From Motiliproteus sp036960175 (GTDB lineage Bacteria > Pseudomonadota > Gammaproteobacteria > Pseudomonadales > Balneatricaceae): DNA of 64,000 nt. Below are positions 16,568 to 26,406 of this stretch, piece by piece. The stretch covers positions 1 through 64,000 of the forward strand of contig JBALWH010000016.1 in NCBI GenBank assembly GCA_036960175.1, written 5' to 3'. A program made the translations under genes and the position numbers. Below the pieces are notes generated by a model. It was not told where the DNA came from, made no database searches, and saw only the letters and a program-made list of their open reading frames with translations. Position 1 is the first letter of the stretch, and each line of letters begins with the position of its first letter.

Positions 16568-19358
16568 CGTTTTCCCTCCGGTCACTGACAATCACTGGAT
16601 TGGTACCCAGTGAACGCACCTTTATCCAGGCTTCACTATGGCCTTTCAATTCAGGGGTGGTGTCCGATATCAACGCCACGCGTTTTGCTTGTTCAGACTG
16701 AATAACCACCGAAAGCTGGATGTGGTGATGATCAAAACTAACCTGCACCAAATCATCTGCTTTAATATTAAAGGCATTAGCATCTTCTGGGTGCAGGGAT
16801 AGTTGTGCGGGTTTTGAGCGCTCGGCGATGGCAGGGGATAGCACACTCAACTCATCACTGCCAAAAATCTGAGCCGTAGTTAACAGCAATAAGTGATCAG
16901 CTTTTCCCCGTGGTTTTTTCGGTGGTTCAACCCACTCAGTATTGAGATCTGGATGGCTATGGAGTGATAACCGAACTCCTGCAGCAGCACCTTTTACCGG
17001 GCCACCGACTTCCTGTAAAAATTTGTGTATGGATTGGTTTGAATTCCAGCCGGGATACCAGCTAAAAGGCATTAGACCGCCGCTGGGTTGTCCCGCTGCC
17101 ATGGCGGTGAAAGGGACGCCTTCCATGGTAAAGGCCAGTGCTGATTCGTTATCGACAGTTTGCTTTGGCTCGTGAACGCTGACCTGAGCGAGCATCGCCG
17201 TACGGCCGCTGGATCGGGGAGACATGCGGGCTATCTTCATGCCCTTATAGCGCAGGTCAGGATCTACCAGCACCGATTCCAATGCGGCAAGCATTGGCTC
17301 GGCTTGCAGACAGGCCTGCAGCGCGGAACGAGCATCGGCGAAATCGGCAAGGGCTTTGTTTGTCTGGGGGGCGACCAGGTGCAACCACTGCCATGCCATT
17401 TTAATCTCGCCTTTGCCGGGGTAAACAGGAAACAGCATCTGTCCACGAGCTTCATTGTTGACAATGACGCCCTGAGATTCGGCAAAGCTGGCAGCTGGTA
17501 AAACCATTTCCGCCTTATCGAGGGTGCTACTGGGGAGGTAGTCAATGACAACGGAATCAACCAGCGCTGCAAAGAACTGGTCAACACTTTCCGTGCCTGC
17601 CCTCTGGTACAGGTCGTTTTCGAGAATGACCGCAGCGATCTTTTTGCCACCATTGCTAGCGCTATGGCTGGCGATCTGGAAGGCATCGTCAAGGCAGTTC
17701 TCTTGTCCCCTATGATTAAGCAGTGCCAGTCCCAGGCTGTTGCATTCCTTGAAAACCAAGGTTAGCCAGGGCAAGGACTGCTTTCGTACTTTGCTGAGGG
17801 CCGCCAATATCTGTTCTGTGGCTTCGATAATCGCCAGGCAACCATAGCTGGCACCGCTAATCAGTAGCGGGTTTTTGGCCTTGATTAGATCCTTGGCGAT
17901 ATCCTCAGCCAATGCGCTCTGGGCCTTGGTGAGGCCGCTGACCGGTGGCGCGTCCGGGCAGATAGCATGGGCAATGGCGAATCCGAGGCGGGCCTGTTCG
18001 GTGGGGGTGCCAAGGAATGTTTCTTTCGCCAATCCATCAAGTTTGCTTGTGTGGCTTTGGCTCAGGTAAAGGGGGTGATGGGCGTCCTGGCCGGCAATCT
18101 GCACTGCTTGGTCTTGCCAGGCCGGAATACCGATGGCTTCGGCTTTAGCCCGACCGGCCGCACGCACCGCTTGGCGTACACTAAGAGCCAGGCGCGGCGC
18201 GGTGTTGGTGATATCTTCTCCGAGAATCAGGATGGCATCGGCCTGTTCAGCTTGCTGCATGGAGACGGTTTCGCCGTGGCCGCTACGCATCAATTTCAAC
18301 AGCGATTGATTAATCGCTTCATCCTGGCGATTGAGGCCCGAGAAGAATCTCTCCGCTCCTACCAAGCGTTGCAGTGCCAGGTTGGATTCAAGCGTCGCTC
18401 GTGGAGAACCTATACCTATCCAACAGATGGAGTCGTCACTGAGTTTAGCTTGCAGTGCACTAATGGCGTCTTGACTGCTTATTTCCTTCTTAGCATCGTT
18501 ATTCACAATGCTGGGCTGTAGCGGGCGTTCATTGTGATTGACAAAGTCATAGCCAAAGCGACCTCTGTCGCAGAGAAAGTGACCGTTAACTTCATTGTTG
18601 TAGCGATTTTGAACGCGTTTCAGACGGCCGTAGCGCTCACCGGGGCTAGTGTTGCATCCCAGGCTGCAGTGGACGCAGACAGAAGGTGCGCATTGCAAGT
18701 CCCATTTCCGACTGTAATCCCTGCTTAGGGTCTTATCGGTAAATACGCCTGTAGGGCATACTTCCACCAGATTCCCACTGAATTCGCTCTCCAGCGTGCC
18801 ATCTTGAAAACGCCCGAAATAGATTTTGTTGCGTGAGGCCATGGCGTGCAGGTCTTCACCACCGGCATAGTCTCGGTAGTAGCGCAGGCAGCGATAGCAG
18901 GTGATACAACGGTTCATTTCGTGGCCAATACAAGGCCCAAGATTCTGATTGTTGAAAGTGCGTTTTTGGCCTTCATAGCGGCGTTGATGATGGCCGCTCA
19001 TTACCGTCATATCCTGCAGGTGGCATTCCCCCCCCTCTTCGCATACCGGGCAATCATGAGGGTGGTTGGTCATTAGCGTTTCGATAACGCCCGCACGGAA
19101 ATTGACCGCGTTTTCGGCGTTAATAGAGAGGATCTGACCTTCGCCAACGGGCGTCATACAGCTCATAACCAGACGTCCGCGCTGGTCGTCTTCGTTCTGG
19201 TATTGGATCAGTGCACATTGGCGACAGGCACCTACCGATCCCAGTGCTGGATGCCAGCAGAAGTAGGGTAGATCCAACCCCAGGCTCAAGCAGGCCTGAA
19301 GCAGATTCTGCCCTTCGTCAACCTGGTAACTGATACCGTCGATCGTTATCTTAGCCAT
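16560..19358 (-). CDS. nuoG: NADH-quinone oxidoreductase subunit G
   Basis: NuoG is the large iron-sulfur subunit of the peripheral arm. The N-terminus has the 2Fe-2S ferredoxin cysteines (CWHP, GACRQCAL), the N5 motif HPHDCPVCEEGGEC, and the 4Fe-4S motif CITCYRC with its partner VCPTGVF. The further motif CAPSVCVHCSLGC matches the extra N7 cluster known from E. coli-type NuoG. The rest, about residues 280-932, is the molybdopterin-oxidoreductase-like domain without cofactor function. Length (932) is in the usual range. It overlaps nuoH by 8 bp and follows nuoF by 12 bp. Confidence 0.96.
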   Translation of the reverse strand: MAKITIDGISYQVDEGQNLLQACLSLGLDLPYFCWHPALGSVGACRQCALIQYQNEDDQRGRLVMSCMTPVGEGQILSINAENAVNFRAGVIETLMTNHPHDCPVCEEGGECHLQDMTVMSGHHQRRYEGQKRTFNNQNLGPCIGHEMNRCITCYRCLRYYRDYAGGEDLHAMASRNKIYFGRFQDGTLESEFSGNLVEVCPTGVFTDKTLSRDYSRKWDLQCAPSVCVHCSLGCNTSPGERYGRLKRVQNRYNNEVNGHFLCDRGRFGYDFVNHNERPLQPSIVNNDAKKEISSQDAISALQAKLSDDSICWIGIGSPRATLESNLALQRLVGAERFFSGLNRQDEAINQSLLKLMRSGHGETVSMQQAEQADAILILGEDITNTAPRLALSVRQAVRAAGRAKAEAIGIPAWQDQAVQIAGQDAHHPLYLSQSHTSKLDGLAKETFLGTPTEQARLGFAIAHAICPDAPPVSGLTKAQSALAEDIAKDLIKAKNPLLISGASYGCLAIIEATEQILAALSKVRKQSLPWLTLVFKECNSLGLALLNHRGQENCLDDAFQIASHSASNGGKKIAAVILENDLYQRAGTESVDQFFAALVDSVVIDYLPSSTLDKAEMVLPAASFAESQGVIVNNEARGQMLFPVYPGKGEIKMAWQWLHLVAPQTNKALADFADARSALQACLQAEPMLAALESVLVDPDLRYKGMKIARMSPRSSGRTAMLAQVSVHEPKQTVDNESALAFTMEGVPFTAMAAGQPSGGLMPFSWYPGWNSNQSIHKFLQEVGGPVKGAAAGVRLSLHSHPDLNTEWVEPPKKPRGKADHLLLLTTAQIFGSDELSVLSPAIAERSKPAQLSLHPEDANAFNIKADDLVQVSFDHHHIQLSVVIQSEQAKRVALISDTTPELKGHSEAWIKVRSLGTNPVIVSDRRENDV

Positions 19359-19370
19359 GGGTTCGTCTCA

Positions 19371-20681
19371 TTAATGCCACGGGCAGCAGCCTTCATTTAT
19401 ATGGCGTTCAAAATCCTCGCGGAAATATTTAAGCGCACTCTGGATAGGTTCTGCGGCCCCGGGTGCCAGAGCACAGAAGGTGTTTCCGGGTCCCATAAAC
19501 TGGCACTGCCAGGCCAGCGTATCCAGGTCTTCCATTGTTCCTTCGCCGCGCTCAATTTTGTCCAGCAGCTGTTCTGACCAGGGCAAGCCATCACGACAGG
19601 GGGTGCACCAGCCACAGGACTCCTGCGCGAAAAAATGGGTCAGGTTTTTGACCATGGCAACCGGACAGGTGTGGTCATCCAAAATAATCAAGGATGCGGT
19701 TCCCATGCGGCTGCCTGCCTTGCCGATGACATCGTAGTCAAAGGCTAGGTCTAGATGTTCTGGCAGCAGGAAATCGGTGGATGCGCCACCGGGCAGGAAA
19801 CCTCGCATTTCATAGCCTTCTATCATGCCGCCGGCACAACCTTCAAACAGCTCGCGGATGGGAGTGCCCATGGGAAGTTCCCAGAGTCCGGTACGTTTTA
19901 CGTTGCCGGTAACCCCCATGATCTTGGTGCCGCTGTCGTCACCGCGACCCAGGGATTTAAACCAGTCGGCCCCCTTGGCGATAATATGGCCGATATTGCA
20001 GAGAGTTTCGCAGTTGTTGACCACAGTGGGTTGTCCGAACAGGCCGGATACCTGCGGGAAAGGTGGCTTAGCTCTGGGGTTGGCGCGTTTGCCTTCCAGG
20101 GAATTAATTAGTGCGGTTTCTTCTCCGCAGATATAGCGACCGGCACTGGTGTGCAGATGTAGCTCAAGACTGAATGCAGAGCCGAGCATATTGCTGCCCA
20201 GATAACCGGCATCATAGGCTTCTTTTAATGCGTGGTTGATATTGGCAGCCGCCACGGCATATTCATCACGCAGGAAGATAAAGGCGATTTCTGCACCTAA
20301 GGCGTAGGCTGTACAGGCCATGCCTTCGATGAGCTGATGAGGATTTCCTTCCATCAGTAATCGGTCTTTAAAGGTACCGGGCTCCATCTCGTCACTGTTG
20401 CAAACTAGGTAGCGGGGGCGGGGAGCGTTGTCATCCCGCGGCATGAAGCTCCACTTTAAACCAGCGGGGAAACCGGCGCCGCCACGACCGCGCAGATTCG
20501 AAGCTTTGACTTCATCCAGTACTTGATTAGGGCTCATGGACTTCAGGGCTTTTTCTAGCCCTTGGTAACCGCCCTGTTGTCGATAATCTTTCAAATTCAG
20601 AGGCGAGCGATCACTGCGTATCATCCCTGTCAGGGGTTTCTCATAGCTGATATCGGTGGCTCTGGTTTTCGAGTCAGCCAT
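19371..20681 (-). CDS. nuoF: NADH-quinone oxidoreductase subunit F
   Basis: NuoF binds NADH and FMN and carries cluster N3. Motifs are LRGRGGAGFPAGLKWSFM (nucleotide/FMN region), CNSDEMEPGTFKDR, AGRYICGEETALINSLEG, VNNCETLCNI and the 4Fe-4S motif ESCGWCTPCRDG. Length is 436 residues, close to the family norm. The start codon overlaps the end of nuoE by 8 bp. Confidence 0.97.
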   Translation of the reverse strand: MADSKTRATDISYEKPLTGMIRSDRSPLNLKDYRQQGGYQGLEKALKSMSPNQVLDEVKASNLRGRGGAGFPAGLKWSFMPRDDNAPRPRYLVCNSDEMEPGTFKDRLLMEGNPHQLIEGMACTAYALGAEIAFIFLRDEYAVAAANINHALKEAYDAGYLGSNMLGSAFSLELHLHTSAGRYICGEETALINSLEGKRANPRAKPPFPQVSGLFGQPTVVNNCETLCNIGHIIAKGADWFKSLGRGDDSGTKIMGVTGNVKRTGLWELPMGTPIRELFEGCAGGMIEGYEMRGFLPGGASTDFLLPEHLDLAFDYDVIGKAGSRMGTASLIILDDHTCPVAMVKNLTHFFAQESCGWCTPCRDGLPWSEQLLDKIERGEGTMEDLDTLAWQCQFMGPGNTFCALAPGAAEPIQSALKYFREDFERHINEGCCPWH

Positions 20682-21207
20682 TATTCGATTCCTCTGGCTG
20701 GTATGAAGGTTCCAGCTGGCTCAGTATCTGGTCGACTTTTTCAGCGGTCATATGACCATGTTGATCACGGTCGATCATCAGCGTCGGAGCGCGGTCACAA
20801 TCCCCTAGGCAGACGATGGGCAGCAGCGTAAATAGGTCGTCTTCGGTGGTTTGTCCCGGCTGTATACCGAGGCGATTGCAGAGATGTTGTCGCAGGTTAT
20901 CGCTGCCTTTAACCCAGCAACAGACACTGTCGCAAAGCATGATCACATGTTTGCCGACAGGGCGGCGGAAGATCAGGTTGTAGAAGGTTGCGACACCTTC
21001 CAGTTCACCCGAGGGCATTTCTAGAAAACGGGCTAGTGCCAGAATGCTGCCGTCGGAGACCCAGCCTCGGTGTTTCTGGACAATTTTTAATCCTTCAATA
21101 GCAGCGGCACGGCGTTGAGGATAGTGGCTGCATTCGGCCTCGATCTCTCTACGTTCAACGCTGCTGAGCTCGTTGATAAGAGCATTTTGAAGGACGCTTT
21201 CTGTCAT
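20674..21207 (-). CDS. nuoE: NADH-quinone oxidoreductase subunit E
   Basis: NuoE is the thioredoxin-like 2Fe-2S subunit (cluster N1a) that partners NuoF. Visible features are the helical RRAAAIEGLKIVQKHRGWVS region, VATFYNLIFRRPVGKHVI and the cluster cysteines in CDSVCCW and CLGDCDRAP. Length is 177 residues. It lies 40 bp after nuoCD and overlaps nuoF. Confidence 0.96.
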   Translation of the reverse strand: MTESVLQNALINELSSVERREIEAECSHYPQRRAAAIEGLKIVQKHRGWVSDGSILALARFLEMPSGELEGVATFYNLIFRRPVGKHVIMLCDSVCCWVKGSDNLRQHLCNRLGIQPGQTTEDDLFTLLPIVCLGDCDRAPTLMIDRDQHGHMTAEKVDQILSQLEPSYQPEESNNG

Positions 21208-21247
21208 CGTTGAATTCCTTGTACTGCGTTAAGCAATGTTTGTTTTT

Positions 21248-23005
21248 TTATCGGTCCACGTCAGCCATTACAAAATCGATACTGGCAATAATCGCGATCA
21301 GGTCGGCTACCATCAGCCCACGGCTGATTAGCGGAATCATTTGTAAATGTGGAAATGAAGGTGTTCTTATCCGCGTTCGATAAGACATGGTGCTGCCATC
21401 GCTGATCAGGTAATAACTGTTATTGCCCTTAGTCGCCTCAACCCCAACGCTGGCTTCACCTGCAGGGATTACTGGTCCCCAGCTGACGCCGAGGAAGTGA
21501 TCTATCAGAGTGTCGATATCTTTCATCGTGCGGGCTTTGGGCGGCGGTGTGGTTAAAGGGTGATCGGCTTTGTAAGGGCCTTCCGGCATGTTATTCAAGC
21601 ATTGCCGGATGATTCTCAGGCTCTGGCGCATCTCCTCGATTCGGACTCGGCAGCGGTCATAGCTATCACCGCGGTTACCGGTGGGAACCTCGAAGTCAAA
21701 ATTCTCATAGCCGGAATAGGGGCGATGTTTGCGCCAGTCCCAGTCTAATCCCGTGGCTCTTAGGCCTGGACCGGTAACACCCCATTCGATGGCTTCGGCA
21801 GTGGTGTAGTCACCCACACCAACGGTACGACGTTTGATTAGACTGTTGTCCATTACCATGCGCTCATACTGGTCCAAACGGGCGGGCAGATAGTCGACAA
21901 ATTCTCGCACCATTTTATCCCAACCCAAGGGCAGATCCTGGGCAATACCGCCGATGCGGAACCAGCTGGGATGCATGCGAGCGCCGGTAAAGGCTTCGAT
22001 AATGCCGAACAGTTTTTCCCGATCGATAAACATGTAGAACACCGGCGACAACTGACCTATGTCCTGGGCGAAGGTGCCATAGAATACTAAGTGACTGGCA
22101 ATGCGGAACATTTCCGACATCATCACGCGGATGGTTTTAACCCGATCTGGGACCTGAATACCGGCCAGCTTCTCTACCGCCAGTACATAGGGCAGATTGT
22201 TCATTACCCCACCGAGGTAATCGATGCGATCAGTGTAGGGAATATAGCTATGCCATGACTGGCGCTCCCCCATCTTTTCGGCGCCGCGATGGTGGTAGCC
22301 GATTTCTGGCACCGCGTCGATAATCTCTTCACCATCCAGTTGCAGTACGATGCGAAATACGCCGTGGACACTGGGGTGATTGGGGCCAAGGTTAAGGAAC
22401 ATGAAATCGCTGTCTTCACCCTGGCGCTGCATGCCCCAGTATTCTGGGTTGAATTTAAGCGCTTCCTGTTCTTTTTCTTGTTGCTCGCTCGGTAGCGAGA
22501 AAGGCTCCATTTCTGTGGCTCGGGCGGGATGATCTTTGCATAGCGGATGCCCCTCCCAGGTGGGGGGGGTTAGAATTCGTCGGAGACGGGGGTGACCGTG
22601 GAAGTTAATGCCGAACATGTCCCAGACTTCACACTCGTACCAGTTGGCCGCTGGCCATAATGAGGTGATGGAGCTGAGATCGAGATCGTCATGTTGCAGG
22701 GGGACTTTTAAGCGCAAGTCGTCATTGCGGTCATAGGAGAGCAGGTGATAGACCACGGTGTAATCAGAATCGGGCTGACCTTCACGATGACTGCGCACTC
22801 GCTCATCGATAGCGGTTAGATCATAGAGACAGAGGAAGGGGCCTTCCAGCTCCAGTTTCAGATAGCGCAACACCTGTAACAAACGGCTGCGGTCGATCCA
22901 AAAGGTGGTTATCTGGTCTGCTGTTGATTGCGGATGCAAACAGTTTTCACCAAATTTGGCGAGCAGCTCGGCTTTTAATCCCTGGTTAGCAACTTTCTGA
23001 TCCAT
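21248..23005 (-). CDS. nuoC: NADH-quinone oxidoreductase fused subunit C/D
   Basis: A single 585-residue frame carries NuoC (residues about 1-170: YHLLSYDRNDDLRLKVP, ANWYECEVWDMFGINFHGHP, RRILTPPTWEGHPLCKD) and NuoD (about 195-585: LNLGPNHPSVHGVFRI, YHHRGAEKMGERQSWH, the C-terminal RIRTPSFPHLQ). The fusion is known from E. coli and many gammaproteobacteria. NuoD helps form the quinone cavity with NuoB and NuoH. The D-part sequence EIGYHHRGAEK contains the conserved histidine pair near the quinone headgroup. Confidence 0.97.
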   Translation of the reverse strand: MDQKVANQGLKAELLAKFGENCLHPQSTADQITTFWIDRSRLLQVLRYLKLELEGPFLCLYDLTAIDERVRSHREGQPDSDYTVVYHLLSYDRNDDLRLKVPLQHDDLDLSSITSLWPAANWYECEVWDMFGINFHGHPRLRRILTPPTWEGHPLCKDHPARATEMEPFSLPSEQQEKEQEALKFNPEYWGMQRQGEDSDFMFLNLGPNHPSVHGVFRIVLQLDGEEIIDAVPEIGYHHRGAEKMGERQSWHSYIPYTDRIDYLGGVMNNLPYVLAVEKLAGIQVPDRVKTIRVMMSEMFRIASHLVFYGTFAQDIGQLSPVFYMFIDREKLFGIIEAFTGARMHPSWFRIGGIAQDLPLGWDKMVREFVDYLPARLDQYERMVMDNSLIKRRTVGVGDYTTAEAIEWGVTGPGLRATGLDWDWRKHRPYSGYENFDFEVPTGNRGDSYDRCRVRIEEMRQSLRIIRQCLNNMPEGPYKADHPLTTPPPKARTMKDIDTLIDHFLGVSWGPVIPAGEASVGVEATKGNNSYYLISDGSTMSYRTRIRTPSFPHLQMIPLISRGLMVADLIAIIASIDFVMADVDR

Positions 23006-23037
23006 CGGTGGCGTCGATTCCTTGGCTGATTTGTTGT

Positions 23038-23670
23038 TTAAACGCTATCCGGTGTTTTCAGTACCGTGGCCTGACCACGTTCTGCTTGCTTTAAATCTCG
23101 TAATGAATCTTTGTCTGCTTTGTAGACGCCTTGCGGGCCTACGACCCAACTCAGCGGGCGTCGTTCGGTGCCTATGGATTCTTGCAGTAATGTCAGACCC
23201 TGGAGCAGTGCTTCTGGTCTCGGAGGGCAGCCTGGGACATATACATCTACCGGCAAAAATTTATCCACACCTTGGACTACCGAATAGATATCGTACATGC
23301 CGCCGGAATTGGCACAGGAGCCCATGGATATCACCCAGCGGGGTTCCATGAGTTGTTCATAGAGGCGTTGCACAACGGGCGCCATCTTCCTGAAGACGGT
23401 GCCGGAGATAACGATTAAGTCAGCCTCTCTAGGGGTGCCACGAATGACTTCTGAGCCAAAGCGGGCGATGTCGTGACGACTGGTAAAGGCAGTAGCCATC
23501 TCCACGTAGCAGCATGAAAGTCCGAAATTAAAGGGCCAGACTGAATTTTTTCGGCCCCAGGCCACCATGTCTTCAAGACTGGTTAGCAGCGTGTTTTTAT
23601 TAACGTCCTCTTCGACAGAACGGGAAGAGGCAATAACTGATTCCTGAGGCGATTGTAGTTTCCAGTCCAT
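23038..23670 (-). CDS. nuoB: NADH-quinone oxidoreductase subunit B
   Basis: NuoB holds cluster N2, which hands electrons to ubiquinone. The cysteine motifs are visible: GLSCCYVEMA, ISMGSCANSGGMYD and VPGCPPRPEALL. Length is 210 residues. It lies 3 bp after nuoA and 32 bp before nuoCD. Confidence 0.97.
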   Translation of the reverse strand: MDWKLQSPQESVIASSRSVEEDVNKNTLLTSLEDMVAWGRKNSVWPFNFGLSCCYVEMATAFTSRHDIARFGSEVIRGTPREADLIVISGTVFRKMAPVVQRLYEQLMEPRWVISMGSCANSGGMYDIYSVVQGVDKFLPVDVYVPGCPPRPEALLQGLTLLQESIGTERRPLSWVVGPQGVYKADKDSLRDLKQAERGQATVLKTPDSV

Positions 23671-23673
23671 TAG

Positions 23674-24168
23674 TTACTCCGGTTGGCTATGATTGCTGGA
23701 ACAATCATTGGCAGGGCGAATGGGGGCGGGTTTGCCTTGGAGTACAGCGCTTTCACCTTGAAGGGGGGCTTCACGTTTGGGAGAGCGTCCTTGAGGGCCC
23801 CAGTCCAGGGCGCCAAGCAACCATAGGTACGCCAGTGCTAAACCGAGGATGATGATAAATATCAACATTTCGATATAACCGGGCCAGCCCACTTCTCGGA
23901 ATGCGACCGCCCAGGCGTAAATAAATGCCGCCTCAAGATCGAAAATGACGAATAGCATGGCGATAAGAAAATAAGGGGCAGAGAAACGAATTTGAGCGCT
24001 ACCGACATGCACCACCCCTGATTCAAAGGGCTCGCCGGTTGCTGGCTCGTTGTGACGCTGGCCAAGAAAATGGGATAAGGCAAGAATAAAAAGCACCAAT
24101 AGCACCACCACGACAAAATATGTCGCTAGTGGCCAAAGCTCAGATAGCTGGGTGCTAAGTTCATTCAT
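23674..24168 (-). CDS. nuoA: NADH-quinone oxidoreductase subunit A
   Basis: NuoA is a three-helix membrane subunit that brackets the quinone-site loop. Motifs are GEPFESGVVHVGSAQIRFS (the conserved loop) and YFLIAMLFVIFDLEAAFIY. A frame is open to 24216, but the ATG at 24168 (MNELSTQLSELW) has AAGGA at about 7 bp, giving 164 residues. It has an unusually long polar C-terminal tail of about 40 residues. It is the first gene of the operon, so its promoter lies upstream. Confidence 0.95.
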   Translation of the reverse strand: MNELSTQLSELWPLATYFVVVVLLVLFILALSHFLGQRHNEPATGEPFESGVVHVGSAQIRFSAPYFLIAMLFVIFDLEAAFIYAWAVAFREVGWPGYIEMLIFIIILGLALAYLWLLGALDWGPQGRSPKREAPLQGESAVLQGKPAPIRPANDCSSNHSQPE

Positions 24169-24476
24169 GACCGATTCCTTCTGCGCTCGCCTGTGTGCAG
24201 ATTTGGCGAGGGCCAAGTCTAATGACTCAGTGTGGTGACAAAAATCACTTCTGTGTATTAGGCCTGGCGATGGTTCAGTTCTTATTTATAATTCACTTCA
24301 ACAAAGTCTAGGTGAAGATTTTGAAATAGAAAGAAATCAGTTTTTTTTGTTATTTTTTTCAGTCAAAACACATGCTTACTTTGTAGTTTCAATTTCTGGT
24401 CTATCTTTAAATAGTGGCTCTAGTTGTCAGAGTCGATAACGCAAAGAGTTTGTTTTGTAGGAAAGGGGAAGCGCTC
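24169..24476. promoter_or_regulatory. Divergent promoter region of nuo operon and CBS gene
   Basis: About 300 bp of AT-rich DNA separates the divergent starts, including a T-rich stretch at 24341-24360. A TATAAA-like element lies at about 24288-24293 on the minus strand, but no matching -35 could be fixed. No gene is supported here. Confidence 0.4.
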
Positions 24477-24905
24477 ATGAGATCCGTAAAAGTCAGCGAT
24501 TATATGACTGACTATGTGATGACTTTTGCGCCGGACACTGATCTTTTTAAAGCCATTGGTACGATGCTGGATAGAAAGATCTCCGGGGCACCGGTTGTTA
24601 ATAGTGATGGGGTAGTAGTTGGAACATTGTCGGAGTGGGATTGCCTGCAGAGAATATTACAGGGTAGTTATTATGAAGAGGTCGGCGGCAAAGTAGGGGA
24701 CTACATGAAAACCGACTTCCTGACCATTGGTCCCAATGACGATATTGTTGATGTGGCTGAAAACATGACCAAGAAGAACTGGCACCGTTCGATACCGGTT
24801 CTGGATAACGGCAAGCTGGTGGGTATTCTCAGTTGTCCGGATATCCTTAAAGTGATTTACGATTTTGATGTTCACACGGCTGAAGGCGCACACGGGCGTG
24901 CTTAG
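24477..24905 (+). CDS. Two-CBS-domain protein
   Basis: The 142-residue protein consists of two CBS domains: SDYMTDYVMTFAPDTDL to VGTLSEWDCLQRIL, then VGDYMKTDFLTIGPNDDIVD to LVGILSCPDILKVI. Paired CBS domains form a Bateman module that binds adenosine nucleotides. No enzyme or channel domain is attached. A frame extends to 24414, but ATG 24477 follows GGGGAAGCGCTC and starts the first domain cleanly. It is divergent from the nuo operon, which could hint at an energy-sensing role, but this is inference. A similar protein lies at 48575-48985. Confidence 0.85.
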   Translation: MRSVKVSDYMTDYVMTFAPDTDLFKAIGTMLDRKISGAPVVNSDGVVVGTLSEWDCLQRILQGSYYEEVGGKVGDYMKTDFLTIGPNDDIVDVAENMTKKNWHRSIPVLDNGKLVGILSCPDILKVIYDFDVHTAEGAHGRA

Positions 24906-24919
24906 CTAATTTGAGTTAC

Positions 24920-24942
24920 CCGGCCCCATCGGGGCCGGTTTC
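24920..24942. terminator. Hairpin between convergent genes
   Basis: A perfect 8-bp stem CCGGCCCC-ATC-GGGGCCGG lies between the convergent CBS and esterase genes. The following T-run is short (TTTC), so it is a weak intrinsic terminator or one helped by other factors; it could serve both strands. Confidence 0.55.
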
Positions 24943-24988
24943 AATAGTCATCGGCTGGCAGAATATCGATCGACGAGTTATCCGTTTT

Positions 24989-26101
24989 TTATTGACCAGA
25001 CTGACTACTGAGCCGTTTAACCATTGCCATAACAGCCTTGCCCTGCAGTGAGTTCTTATTAAAGTAGTCGTCTCCGCTATATCCCCAGAAATCCCAGCAG
25101 CCCTTTGGGTTGTAGGGTGTGGACGCTAGGTCATCCATCGTATCCATGGCCCGGATCTGGGGATAGAGCATGATGATGTTATTGTTGATAGCGATAGGGT
25201 TATAACCCGCTGCTTGATGAAAAAGCAGGCTATTACGCTCGCTCTCTGCGGCCGATTGGCGACAGCCGTGAAAGGCGATATGTAGCTTGCAACTTTGCTG
25301 CTGACAGCTGTCTGGAATTAATACAAAGCCGGTATCGGCTAATCCGGATCGTCGGAACTCTTGTTGATCAAGGAATTCCGTCTGGTCAAATTCCCACAGT
25401 TGTTCGCCATTGCTTTGCTGCTCGTCTTGCAATGGGCCATAAATCGTTTCGAGAATATCTTTGGCCTGATTGTAGTCACAGTCATTGATAAAAGGGGCAC
25501 CATCTTTATCGCAGTCCTGGCCAGCTTCCTCGGTTATATAAGCGTGGGCGGCGTTAGCAATTTGTACATGATGGATTTTCTCTGCAGTTCCCCCTGATGC
25601 TTTATAAAAATCCTCTACAGAATCAACCACTCCGGAAGTCACGGTCTGGTCTTCTCCACCACTGAATAAGTAGATGCGTTGTTTTTGCAAATTGGCGGGG
25701 TCATCGATCAACCCCTGCTCGGCGTTTTCCAGCGCATGTTCCCACAACGATTCGCCATCGGGCAGGAACATCCGTTCACAAACTAGAGAAAATGGCCAGA
25801 ACCAGAGTCCGCAAGGATTCATGCATCGGGTCTGAGCGGTGATCACATCGGCTATCATCGAATTCATGCCGGCGCAGTGGTAGGGCCCACCAGCTACCAA
25901 GCCGGCGCCGACGAATTGGCTGGAGTAGATGACATGCAACTGCGCTGCCATAAAGGCACCAGAGGATAATCCAGAAAGGGATACTTTCTCAGCGGATAAT
26001 AAGGGTAGTCGAGGAGCCGTTTCGGCATTGGCAGAAAGAGTCGTCAGTAGGCAGATGGCGATGATAAGGCGTGATATATAGAGCATCTGGGTGTTATCCA
26101 T
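24989..26101 (-). CDS. Secreted PHB-depolymerase-like esterase
   Basis: This is an alpha/beta hydrolase of the extracellular polyhydroxybutyrate depolymerase type. With the start at 26101 it has 370 residues, a Sec signal peptide (about 1-26, ending SANA) and the lipase box GLSSG at residues 44-48, where S46 is the predicted nucleophile. Further family features are GGPYHCA, LFSGGEDQTV, HAYITEEAG and LHIAFHGCRQSA, with WDFWGYSGDDYF near the C-terminus. Many cysteines suggest disulfides, fitting export. The start is uncertain: the frame is open to 26200, and M6 is also possible. Substrate could be polyhydroxyalkanoate or another polyester. Confidence 0.8.
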   Translation of the reverse strand: MDNTQMLYISRLIIAICLLTTLSANAETAPRLPLLSAEKVSLSGLSSGAFMAAQLHVIYSSQFVGAGLVAGGPYHCAGMNSMIADVITAQTRCMNPCGLWFWPFSLVCERMFLPDGESLWEHALENAEQGLIDDPANLQKQRIYLFSGGEDQTVTSGVVDSVEDFYKASGGTAEKIHHVQIANAAHAYITEEAGQDCDKDGAPFINDCDYNQAKDILETIYGPLQDEQQSNGEQLWEFDQTEFLDQQEFRRSGLADTGFVLIPDSCQQQSCKLHIAFHGCRQSAAESERNSLLFHQAAGYNPIAINNNIIMLYPQIRAMDTMDDLASTPYNPKGCWDFWGYSGDDYFNKNSLQGKAVMAMVKRLSSQSGQ

Positions 26102-26406
26102 TAATCTAATACGAGTATCATCCTGATACCGGACTCTCATCATTACGCATCGACTATGCTTTATCAATTGATGTGTGATAAATGTCGGTTTGTAGACCAA
26201 TTGTTATGCCTGTTCAAATAGATAGACAGGACAGCTAGCTACCATTCGGCTAGTATCAACGATTTATCTTGTTGTTATTGAATTTGTCGGTTGGCGCTGT
26301 TTTTGCGAGATACAGCCGCGCTAGTGAGCCTTTTTGGATAGTCGGTCTAACTCGACTAGGCGAAAGGTTTTCAATAGATTGTGATTATTGTGATAGTGCT
26401 CTGTAT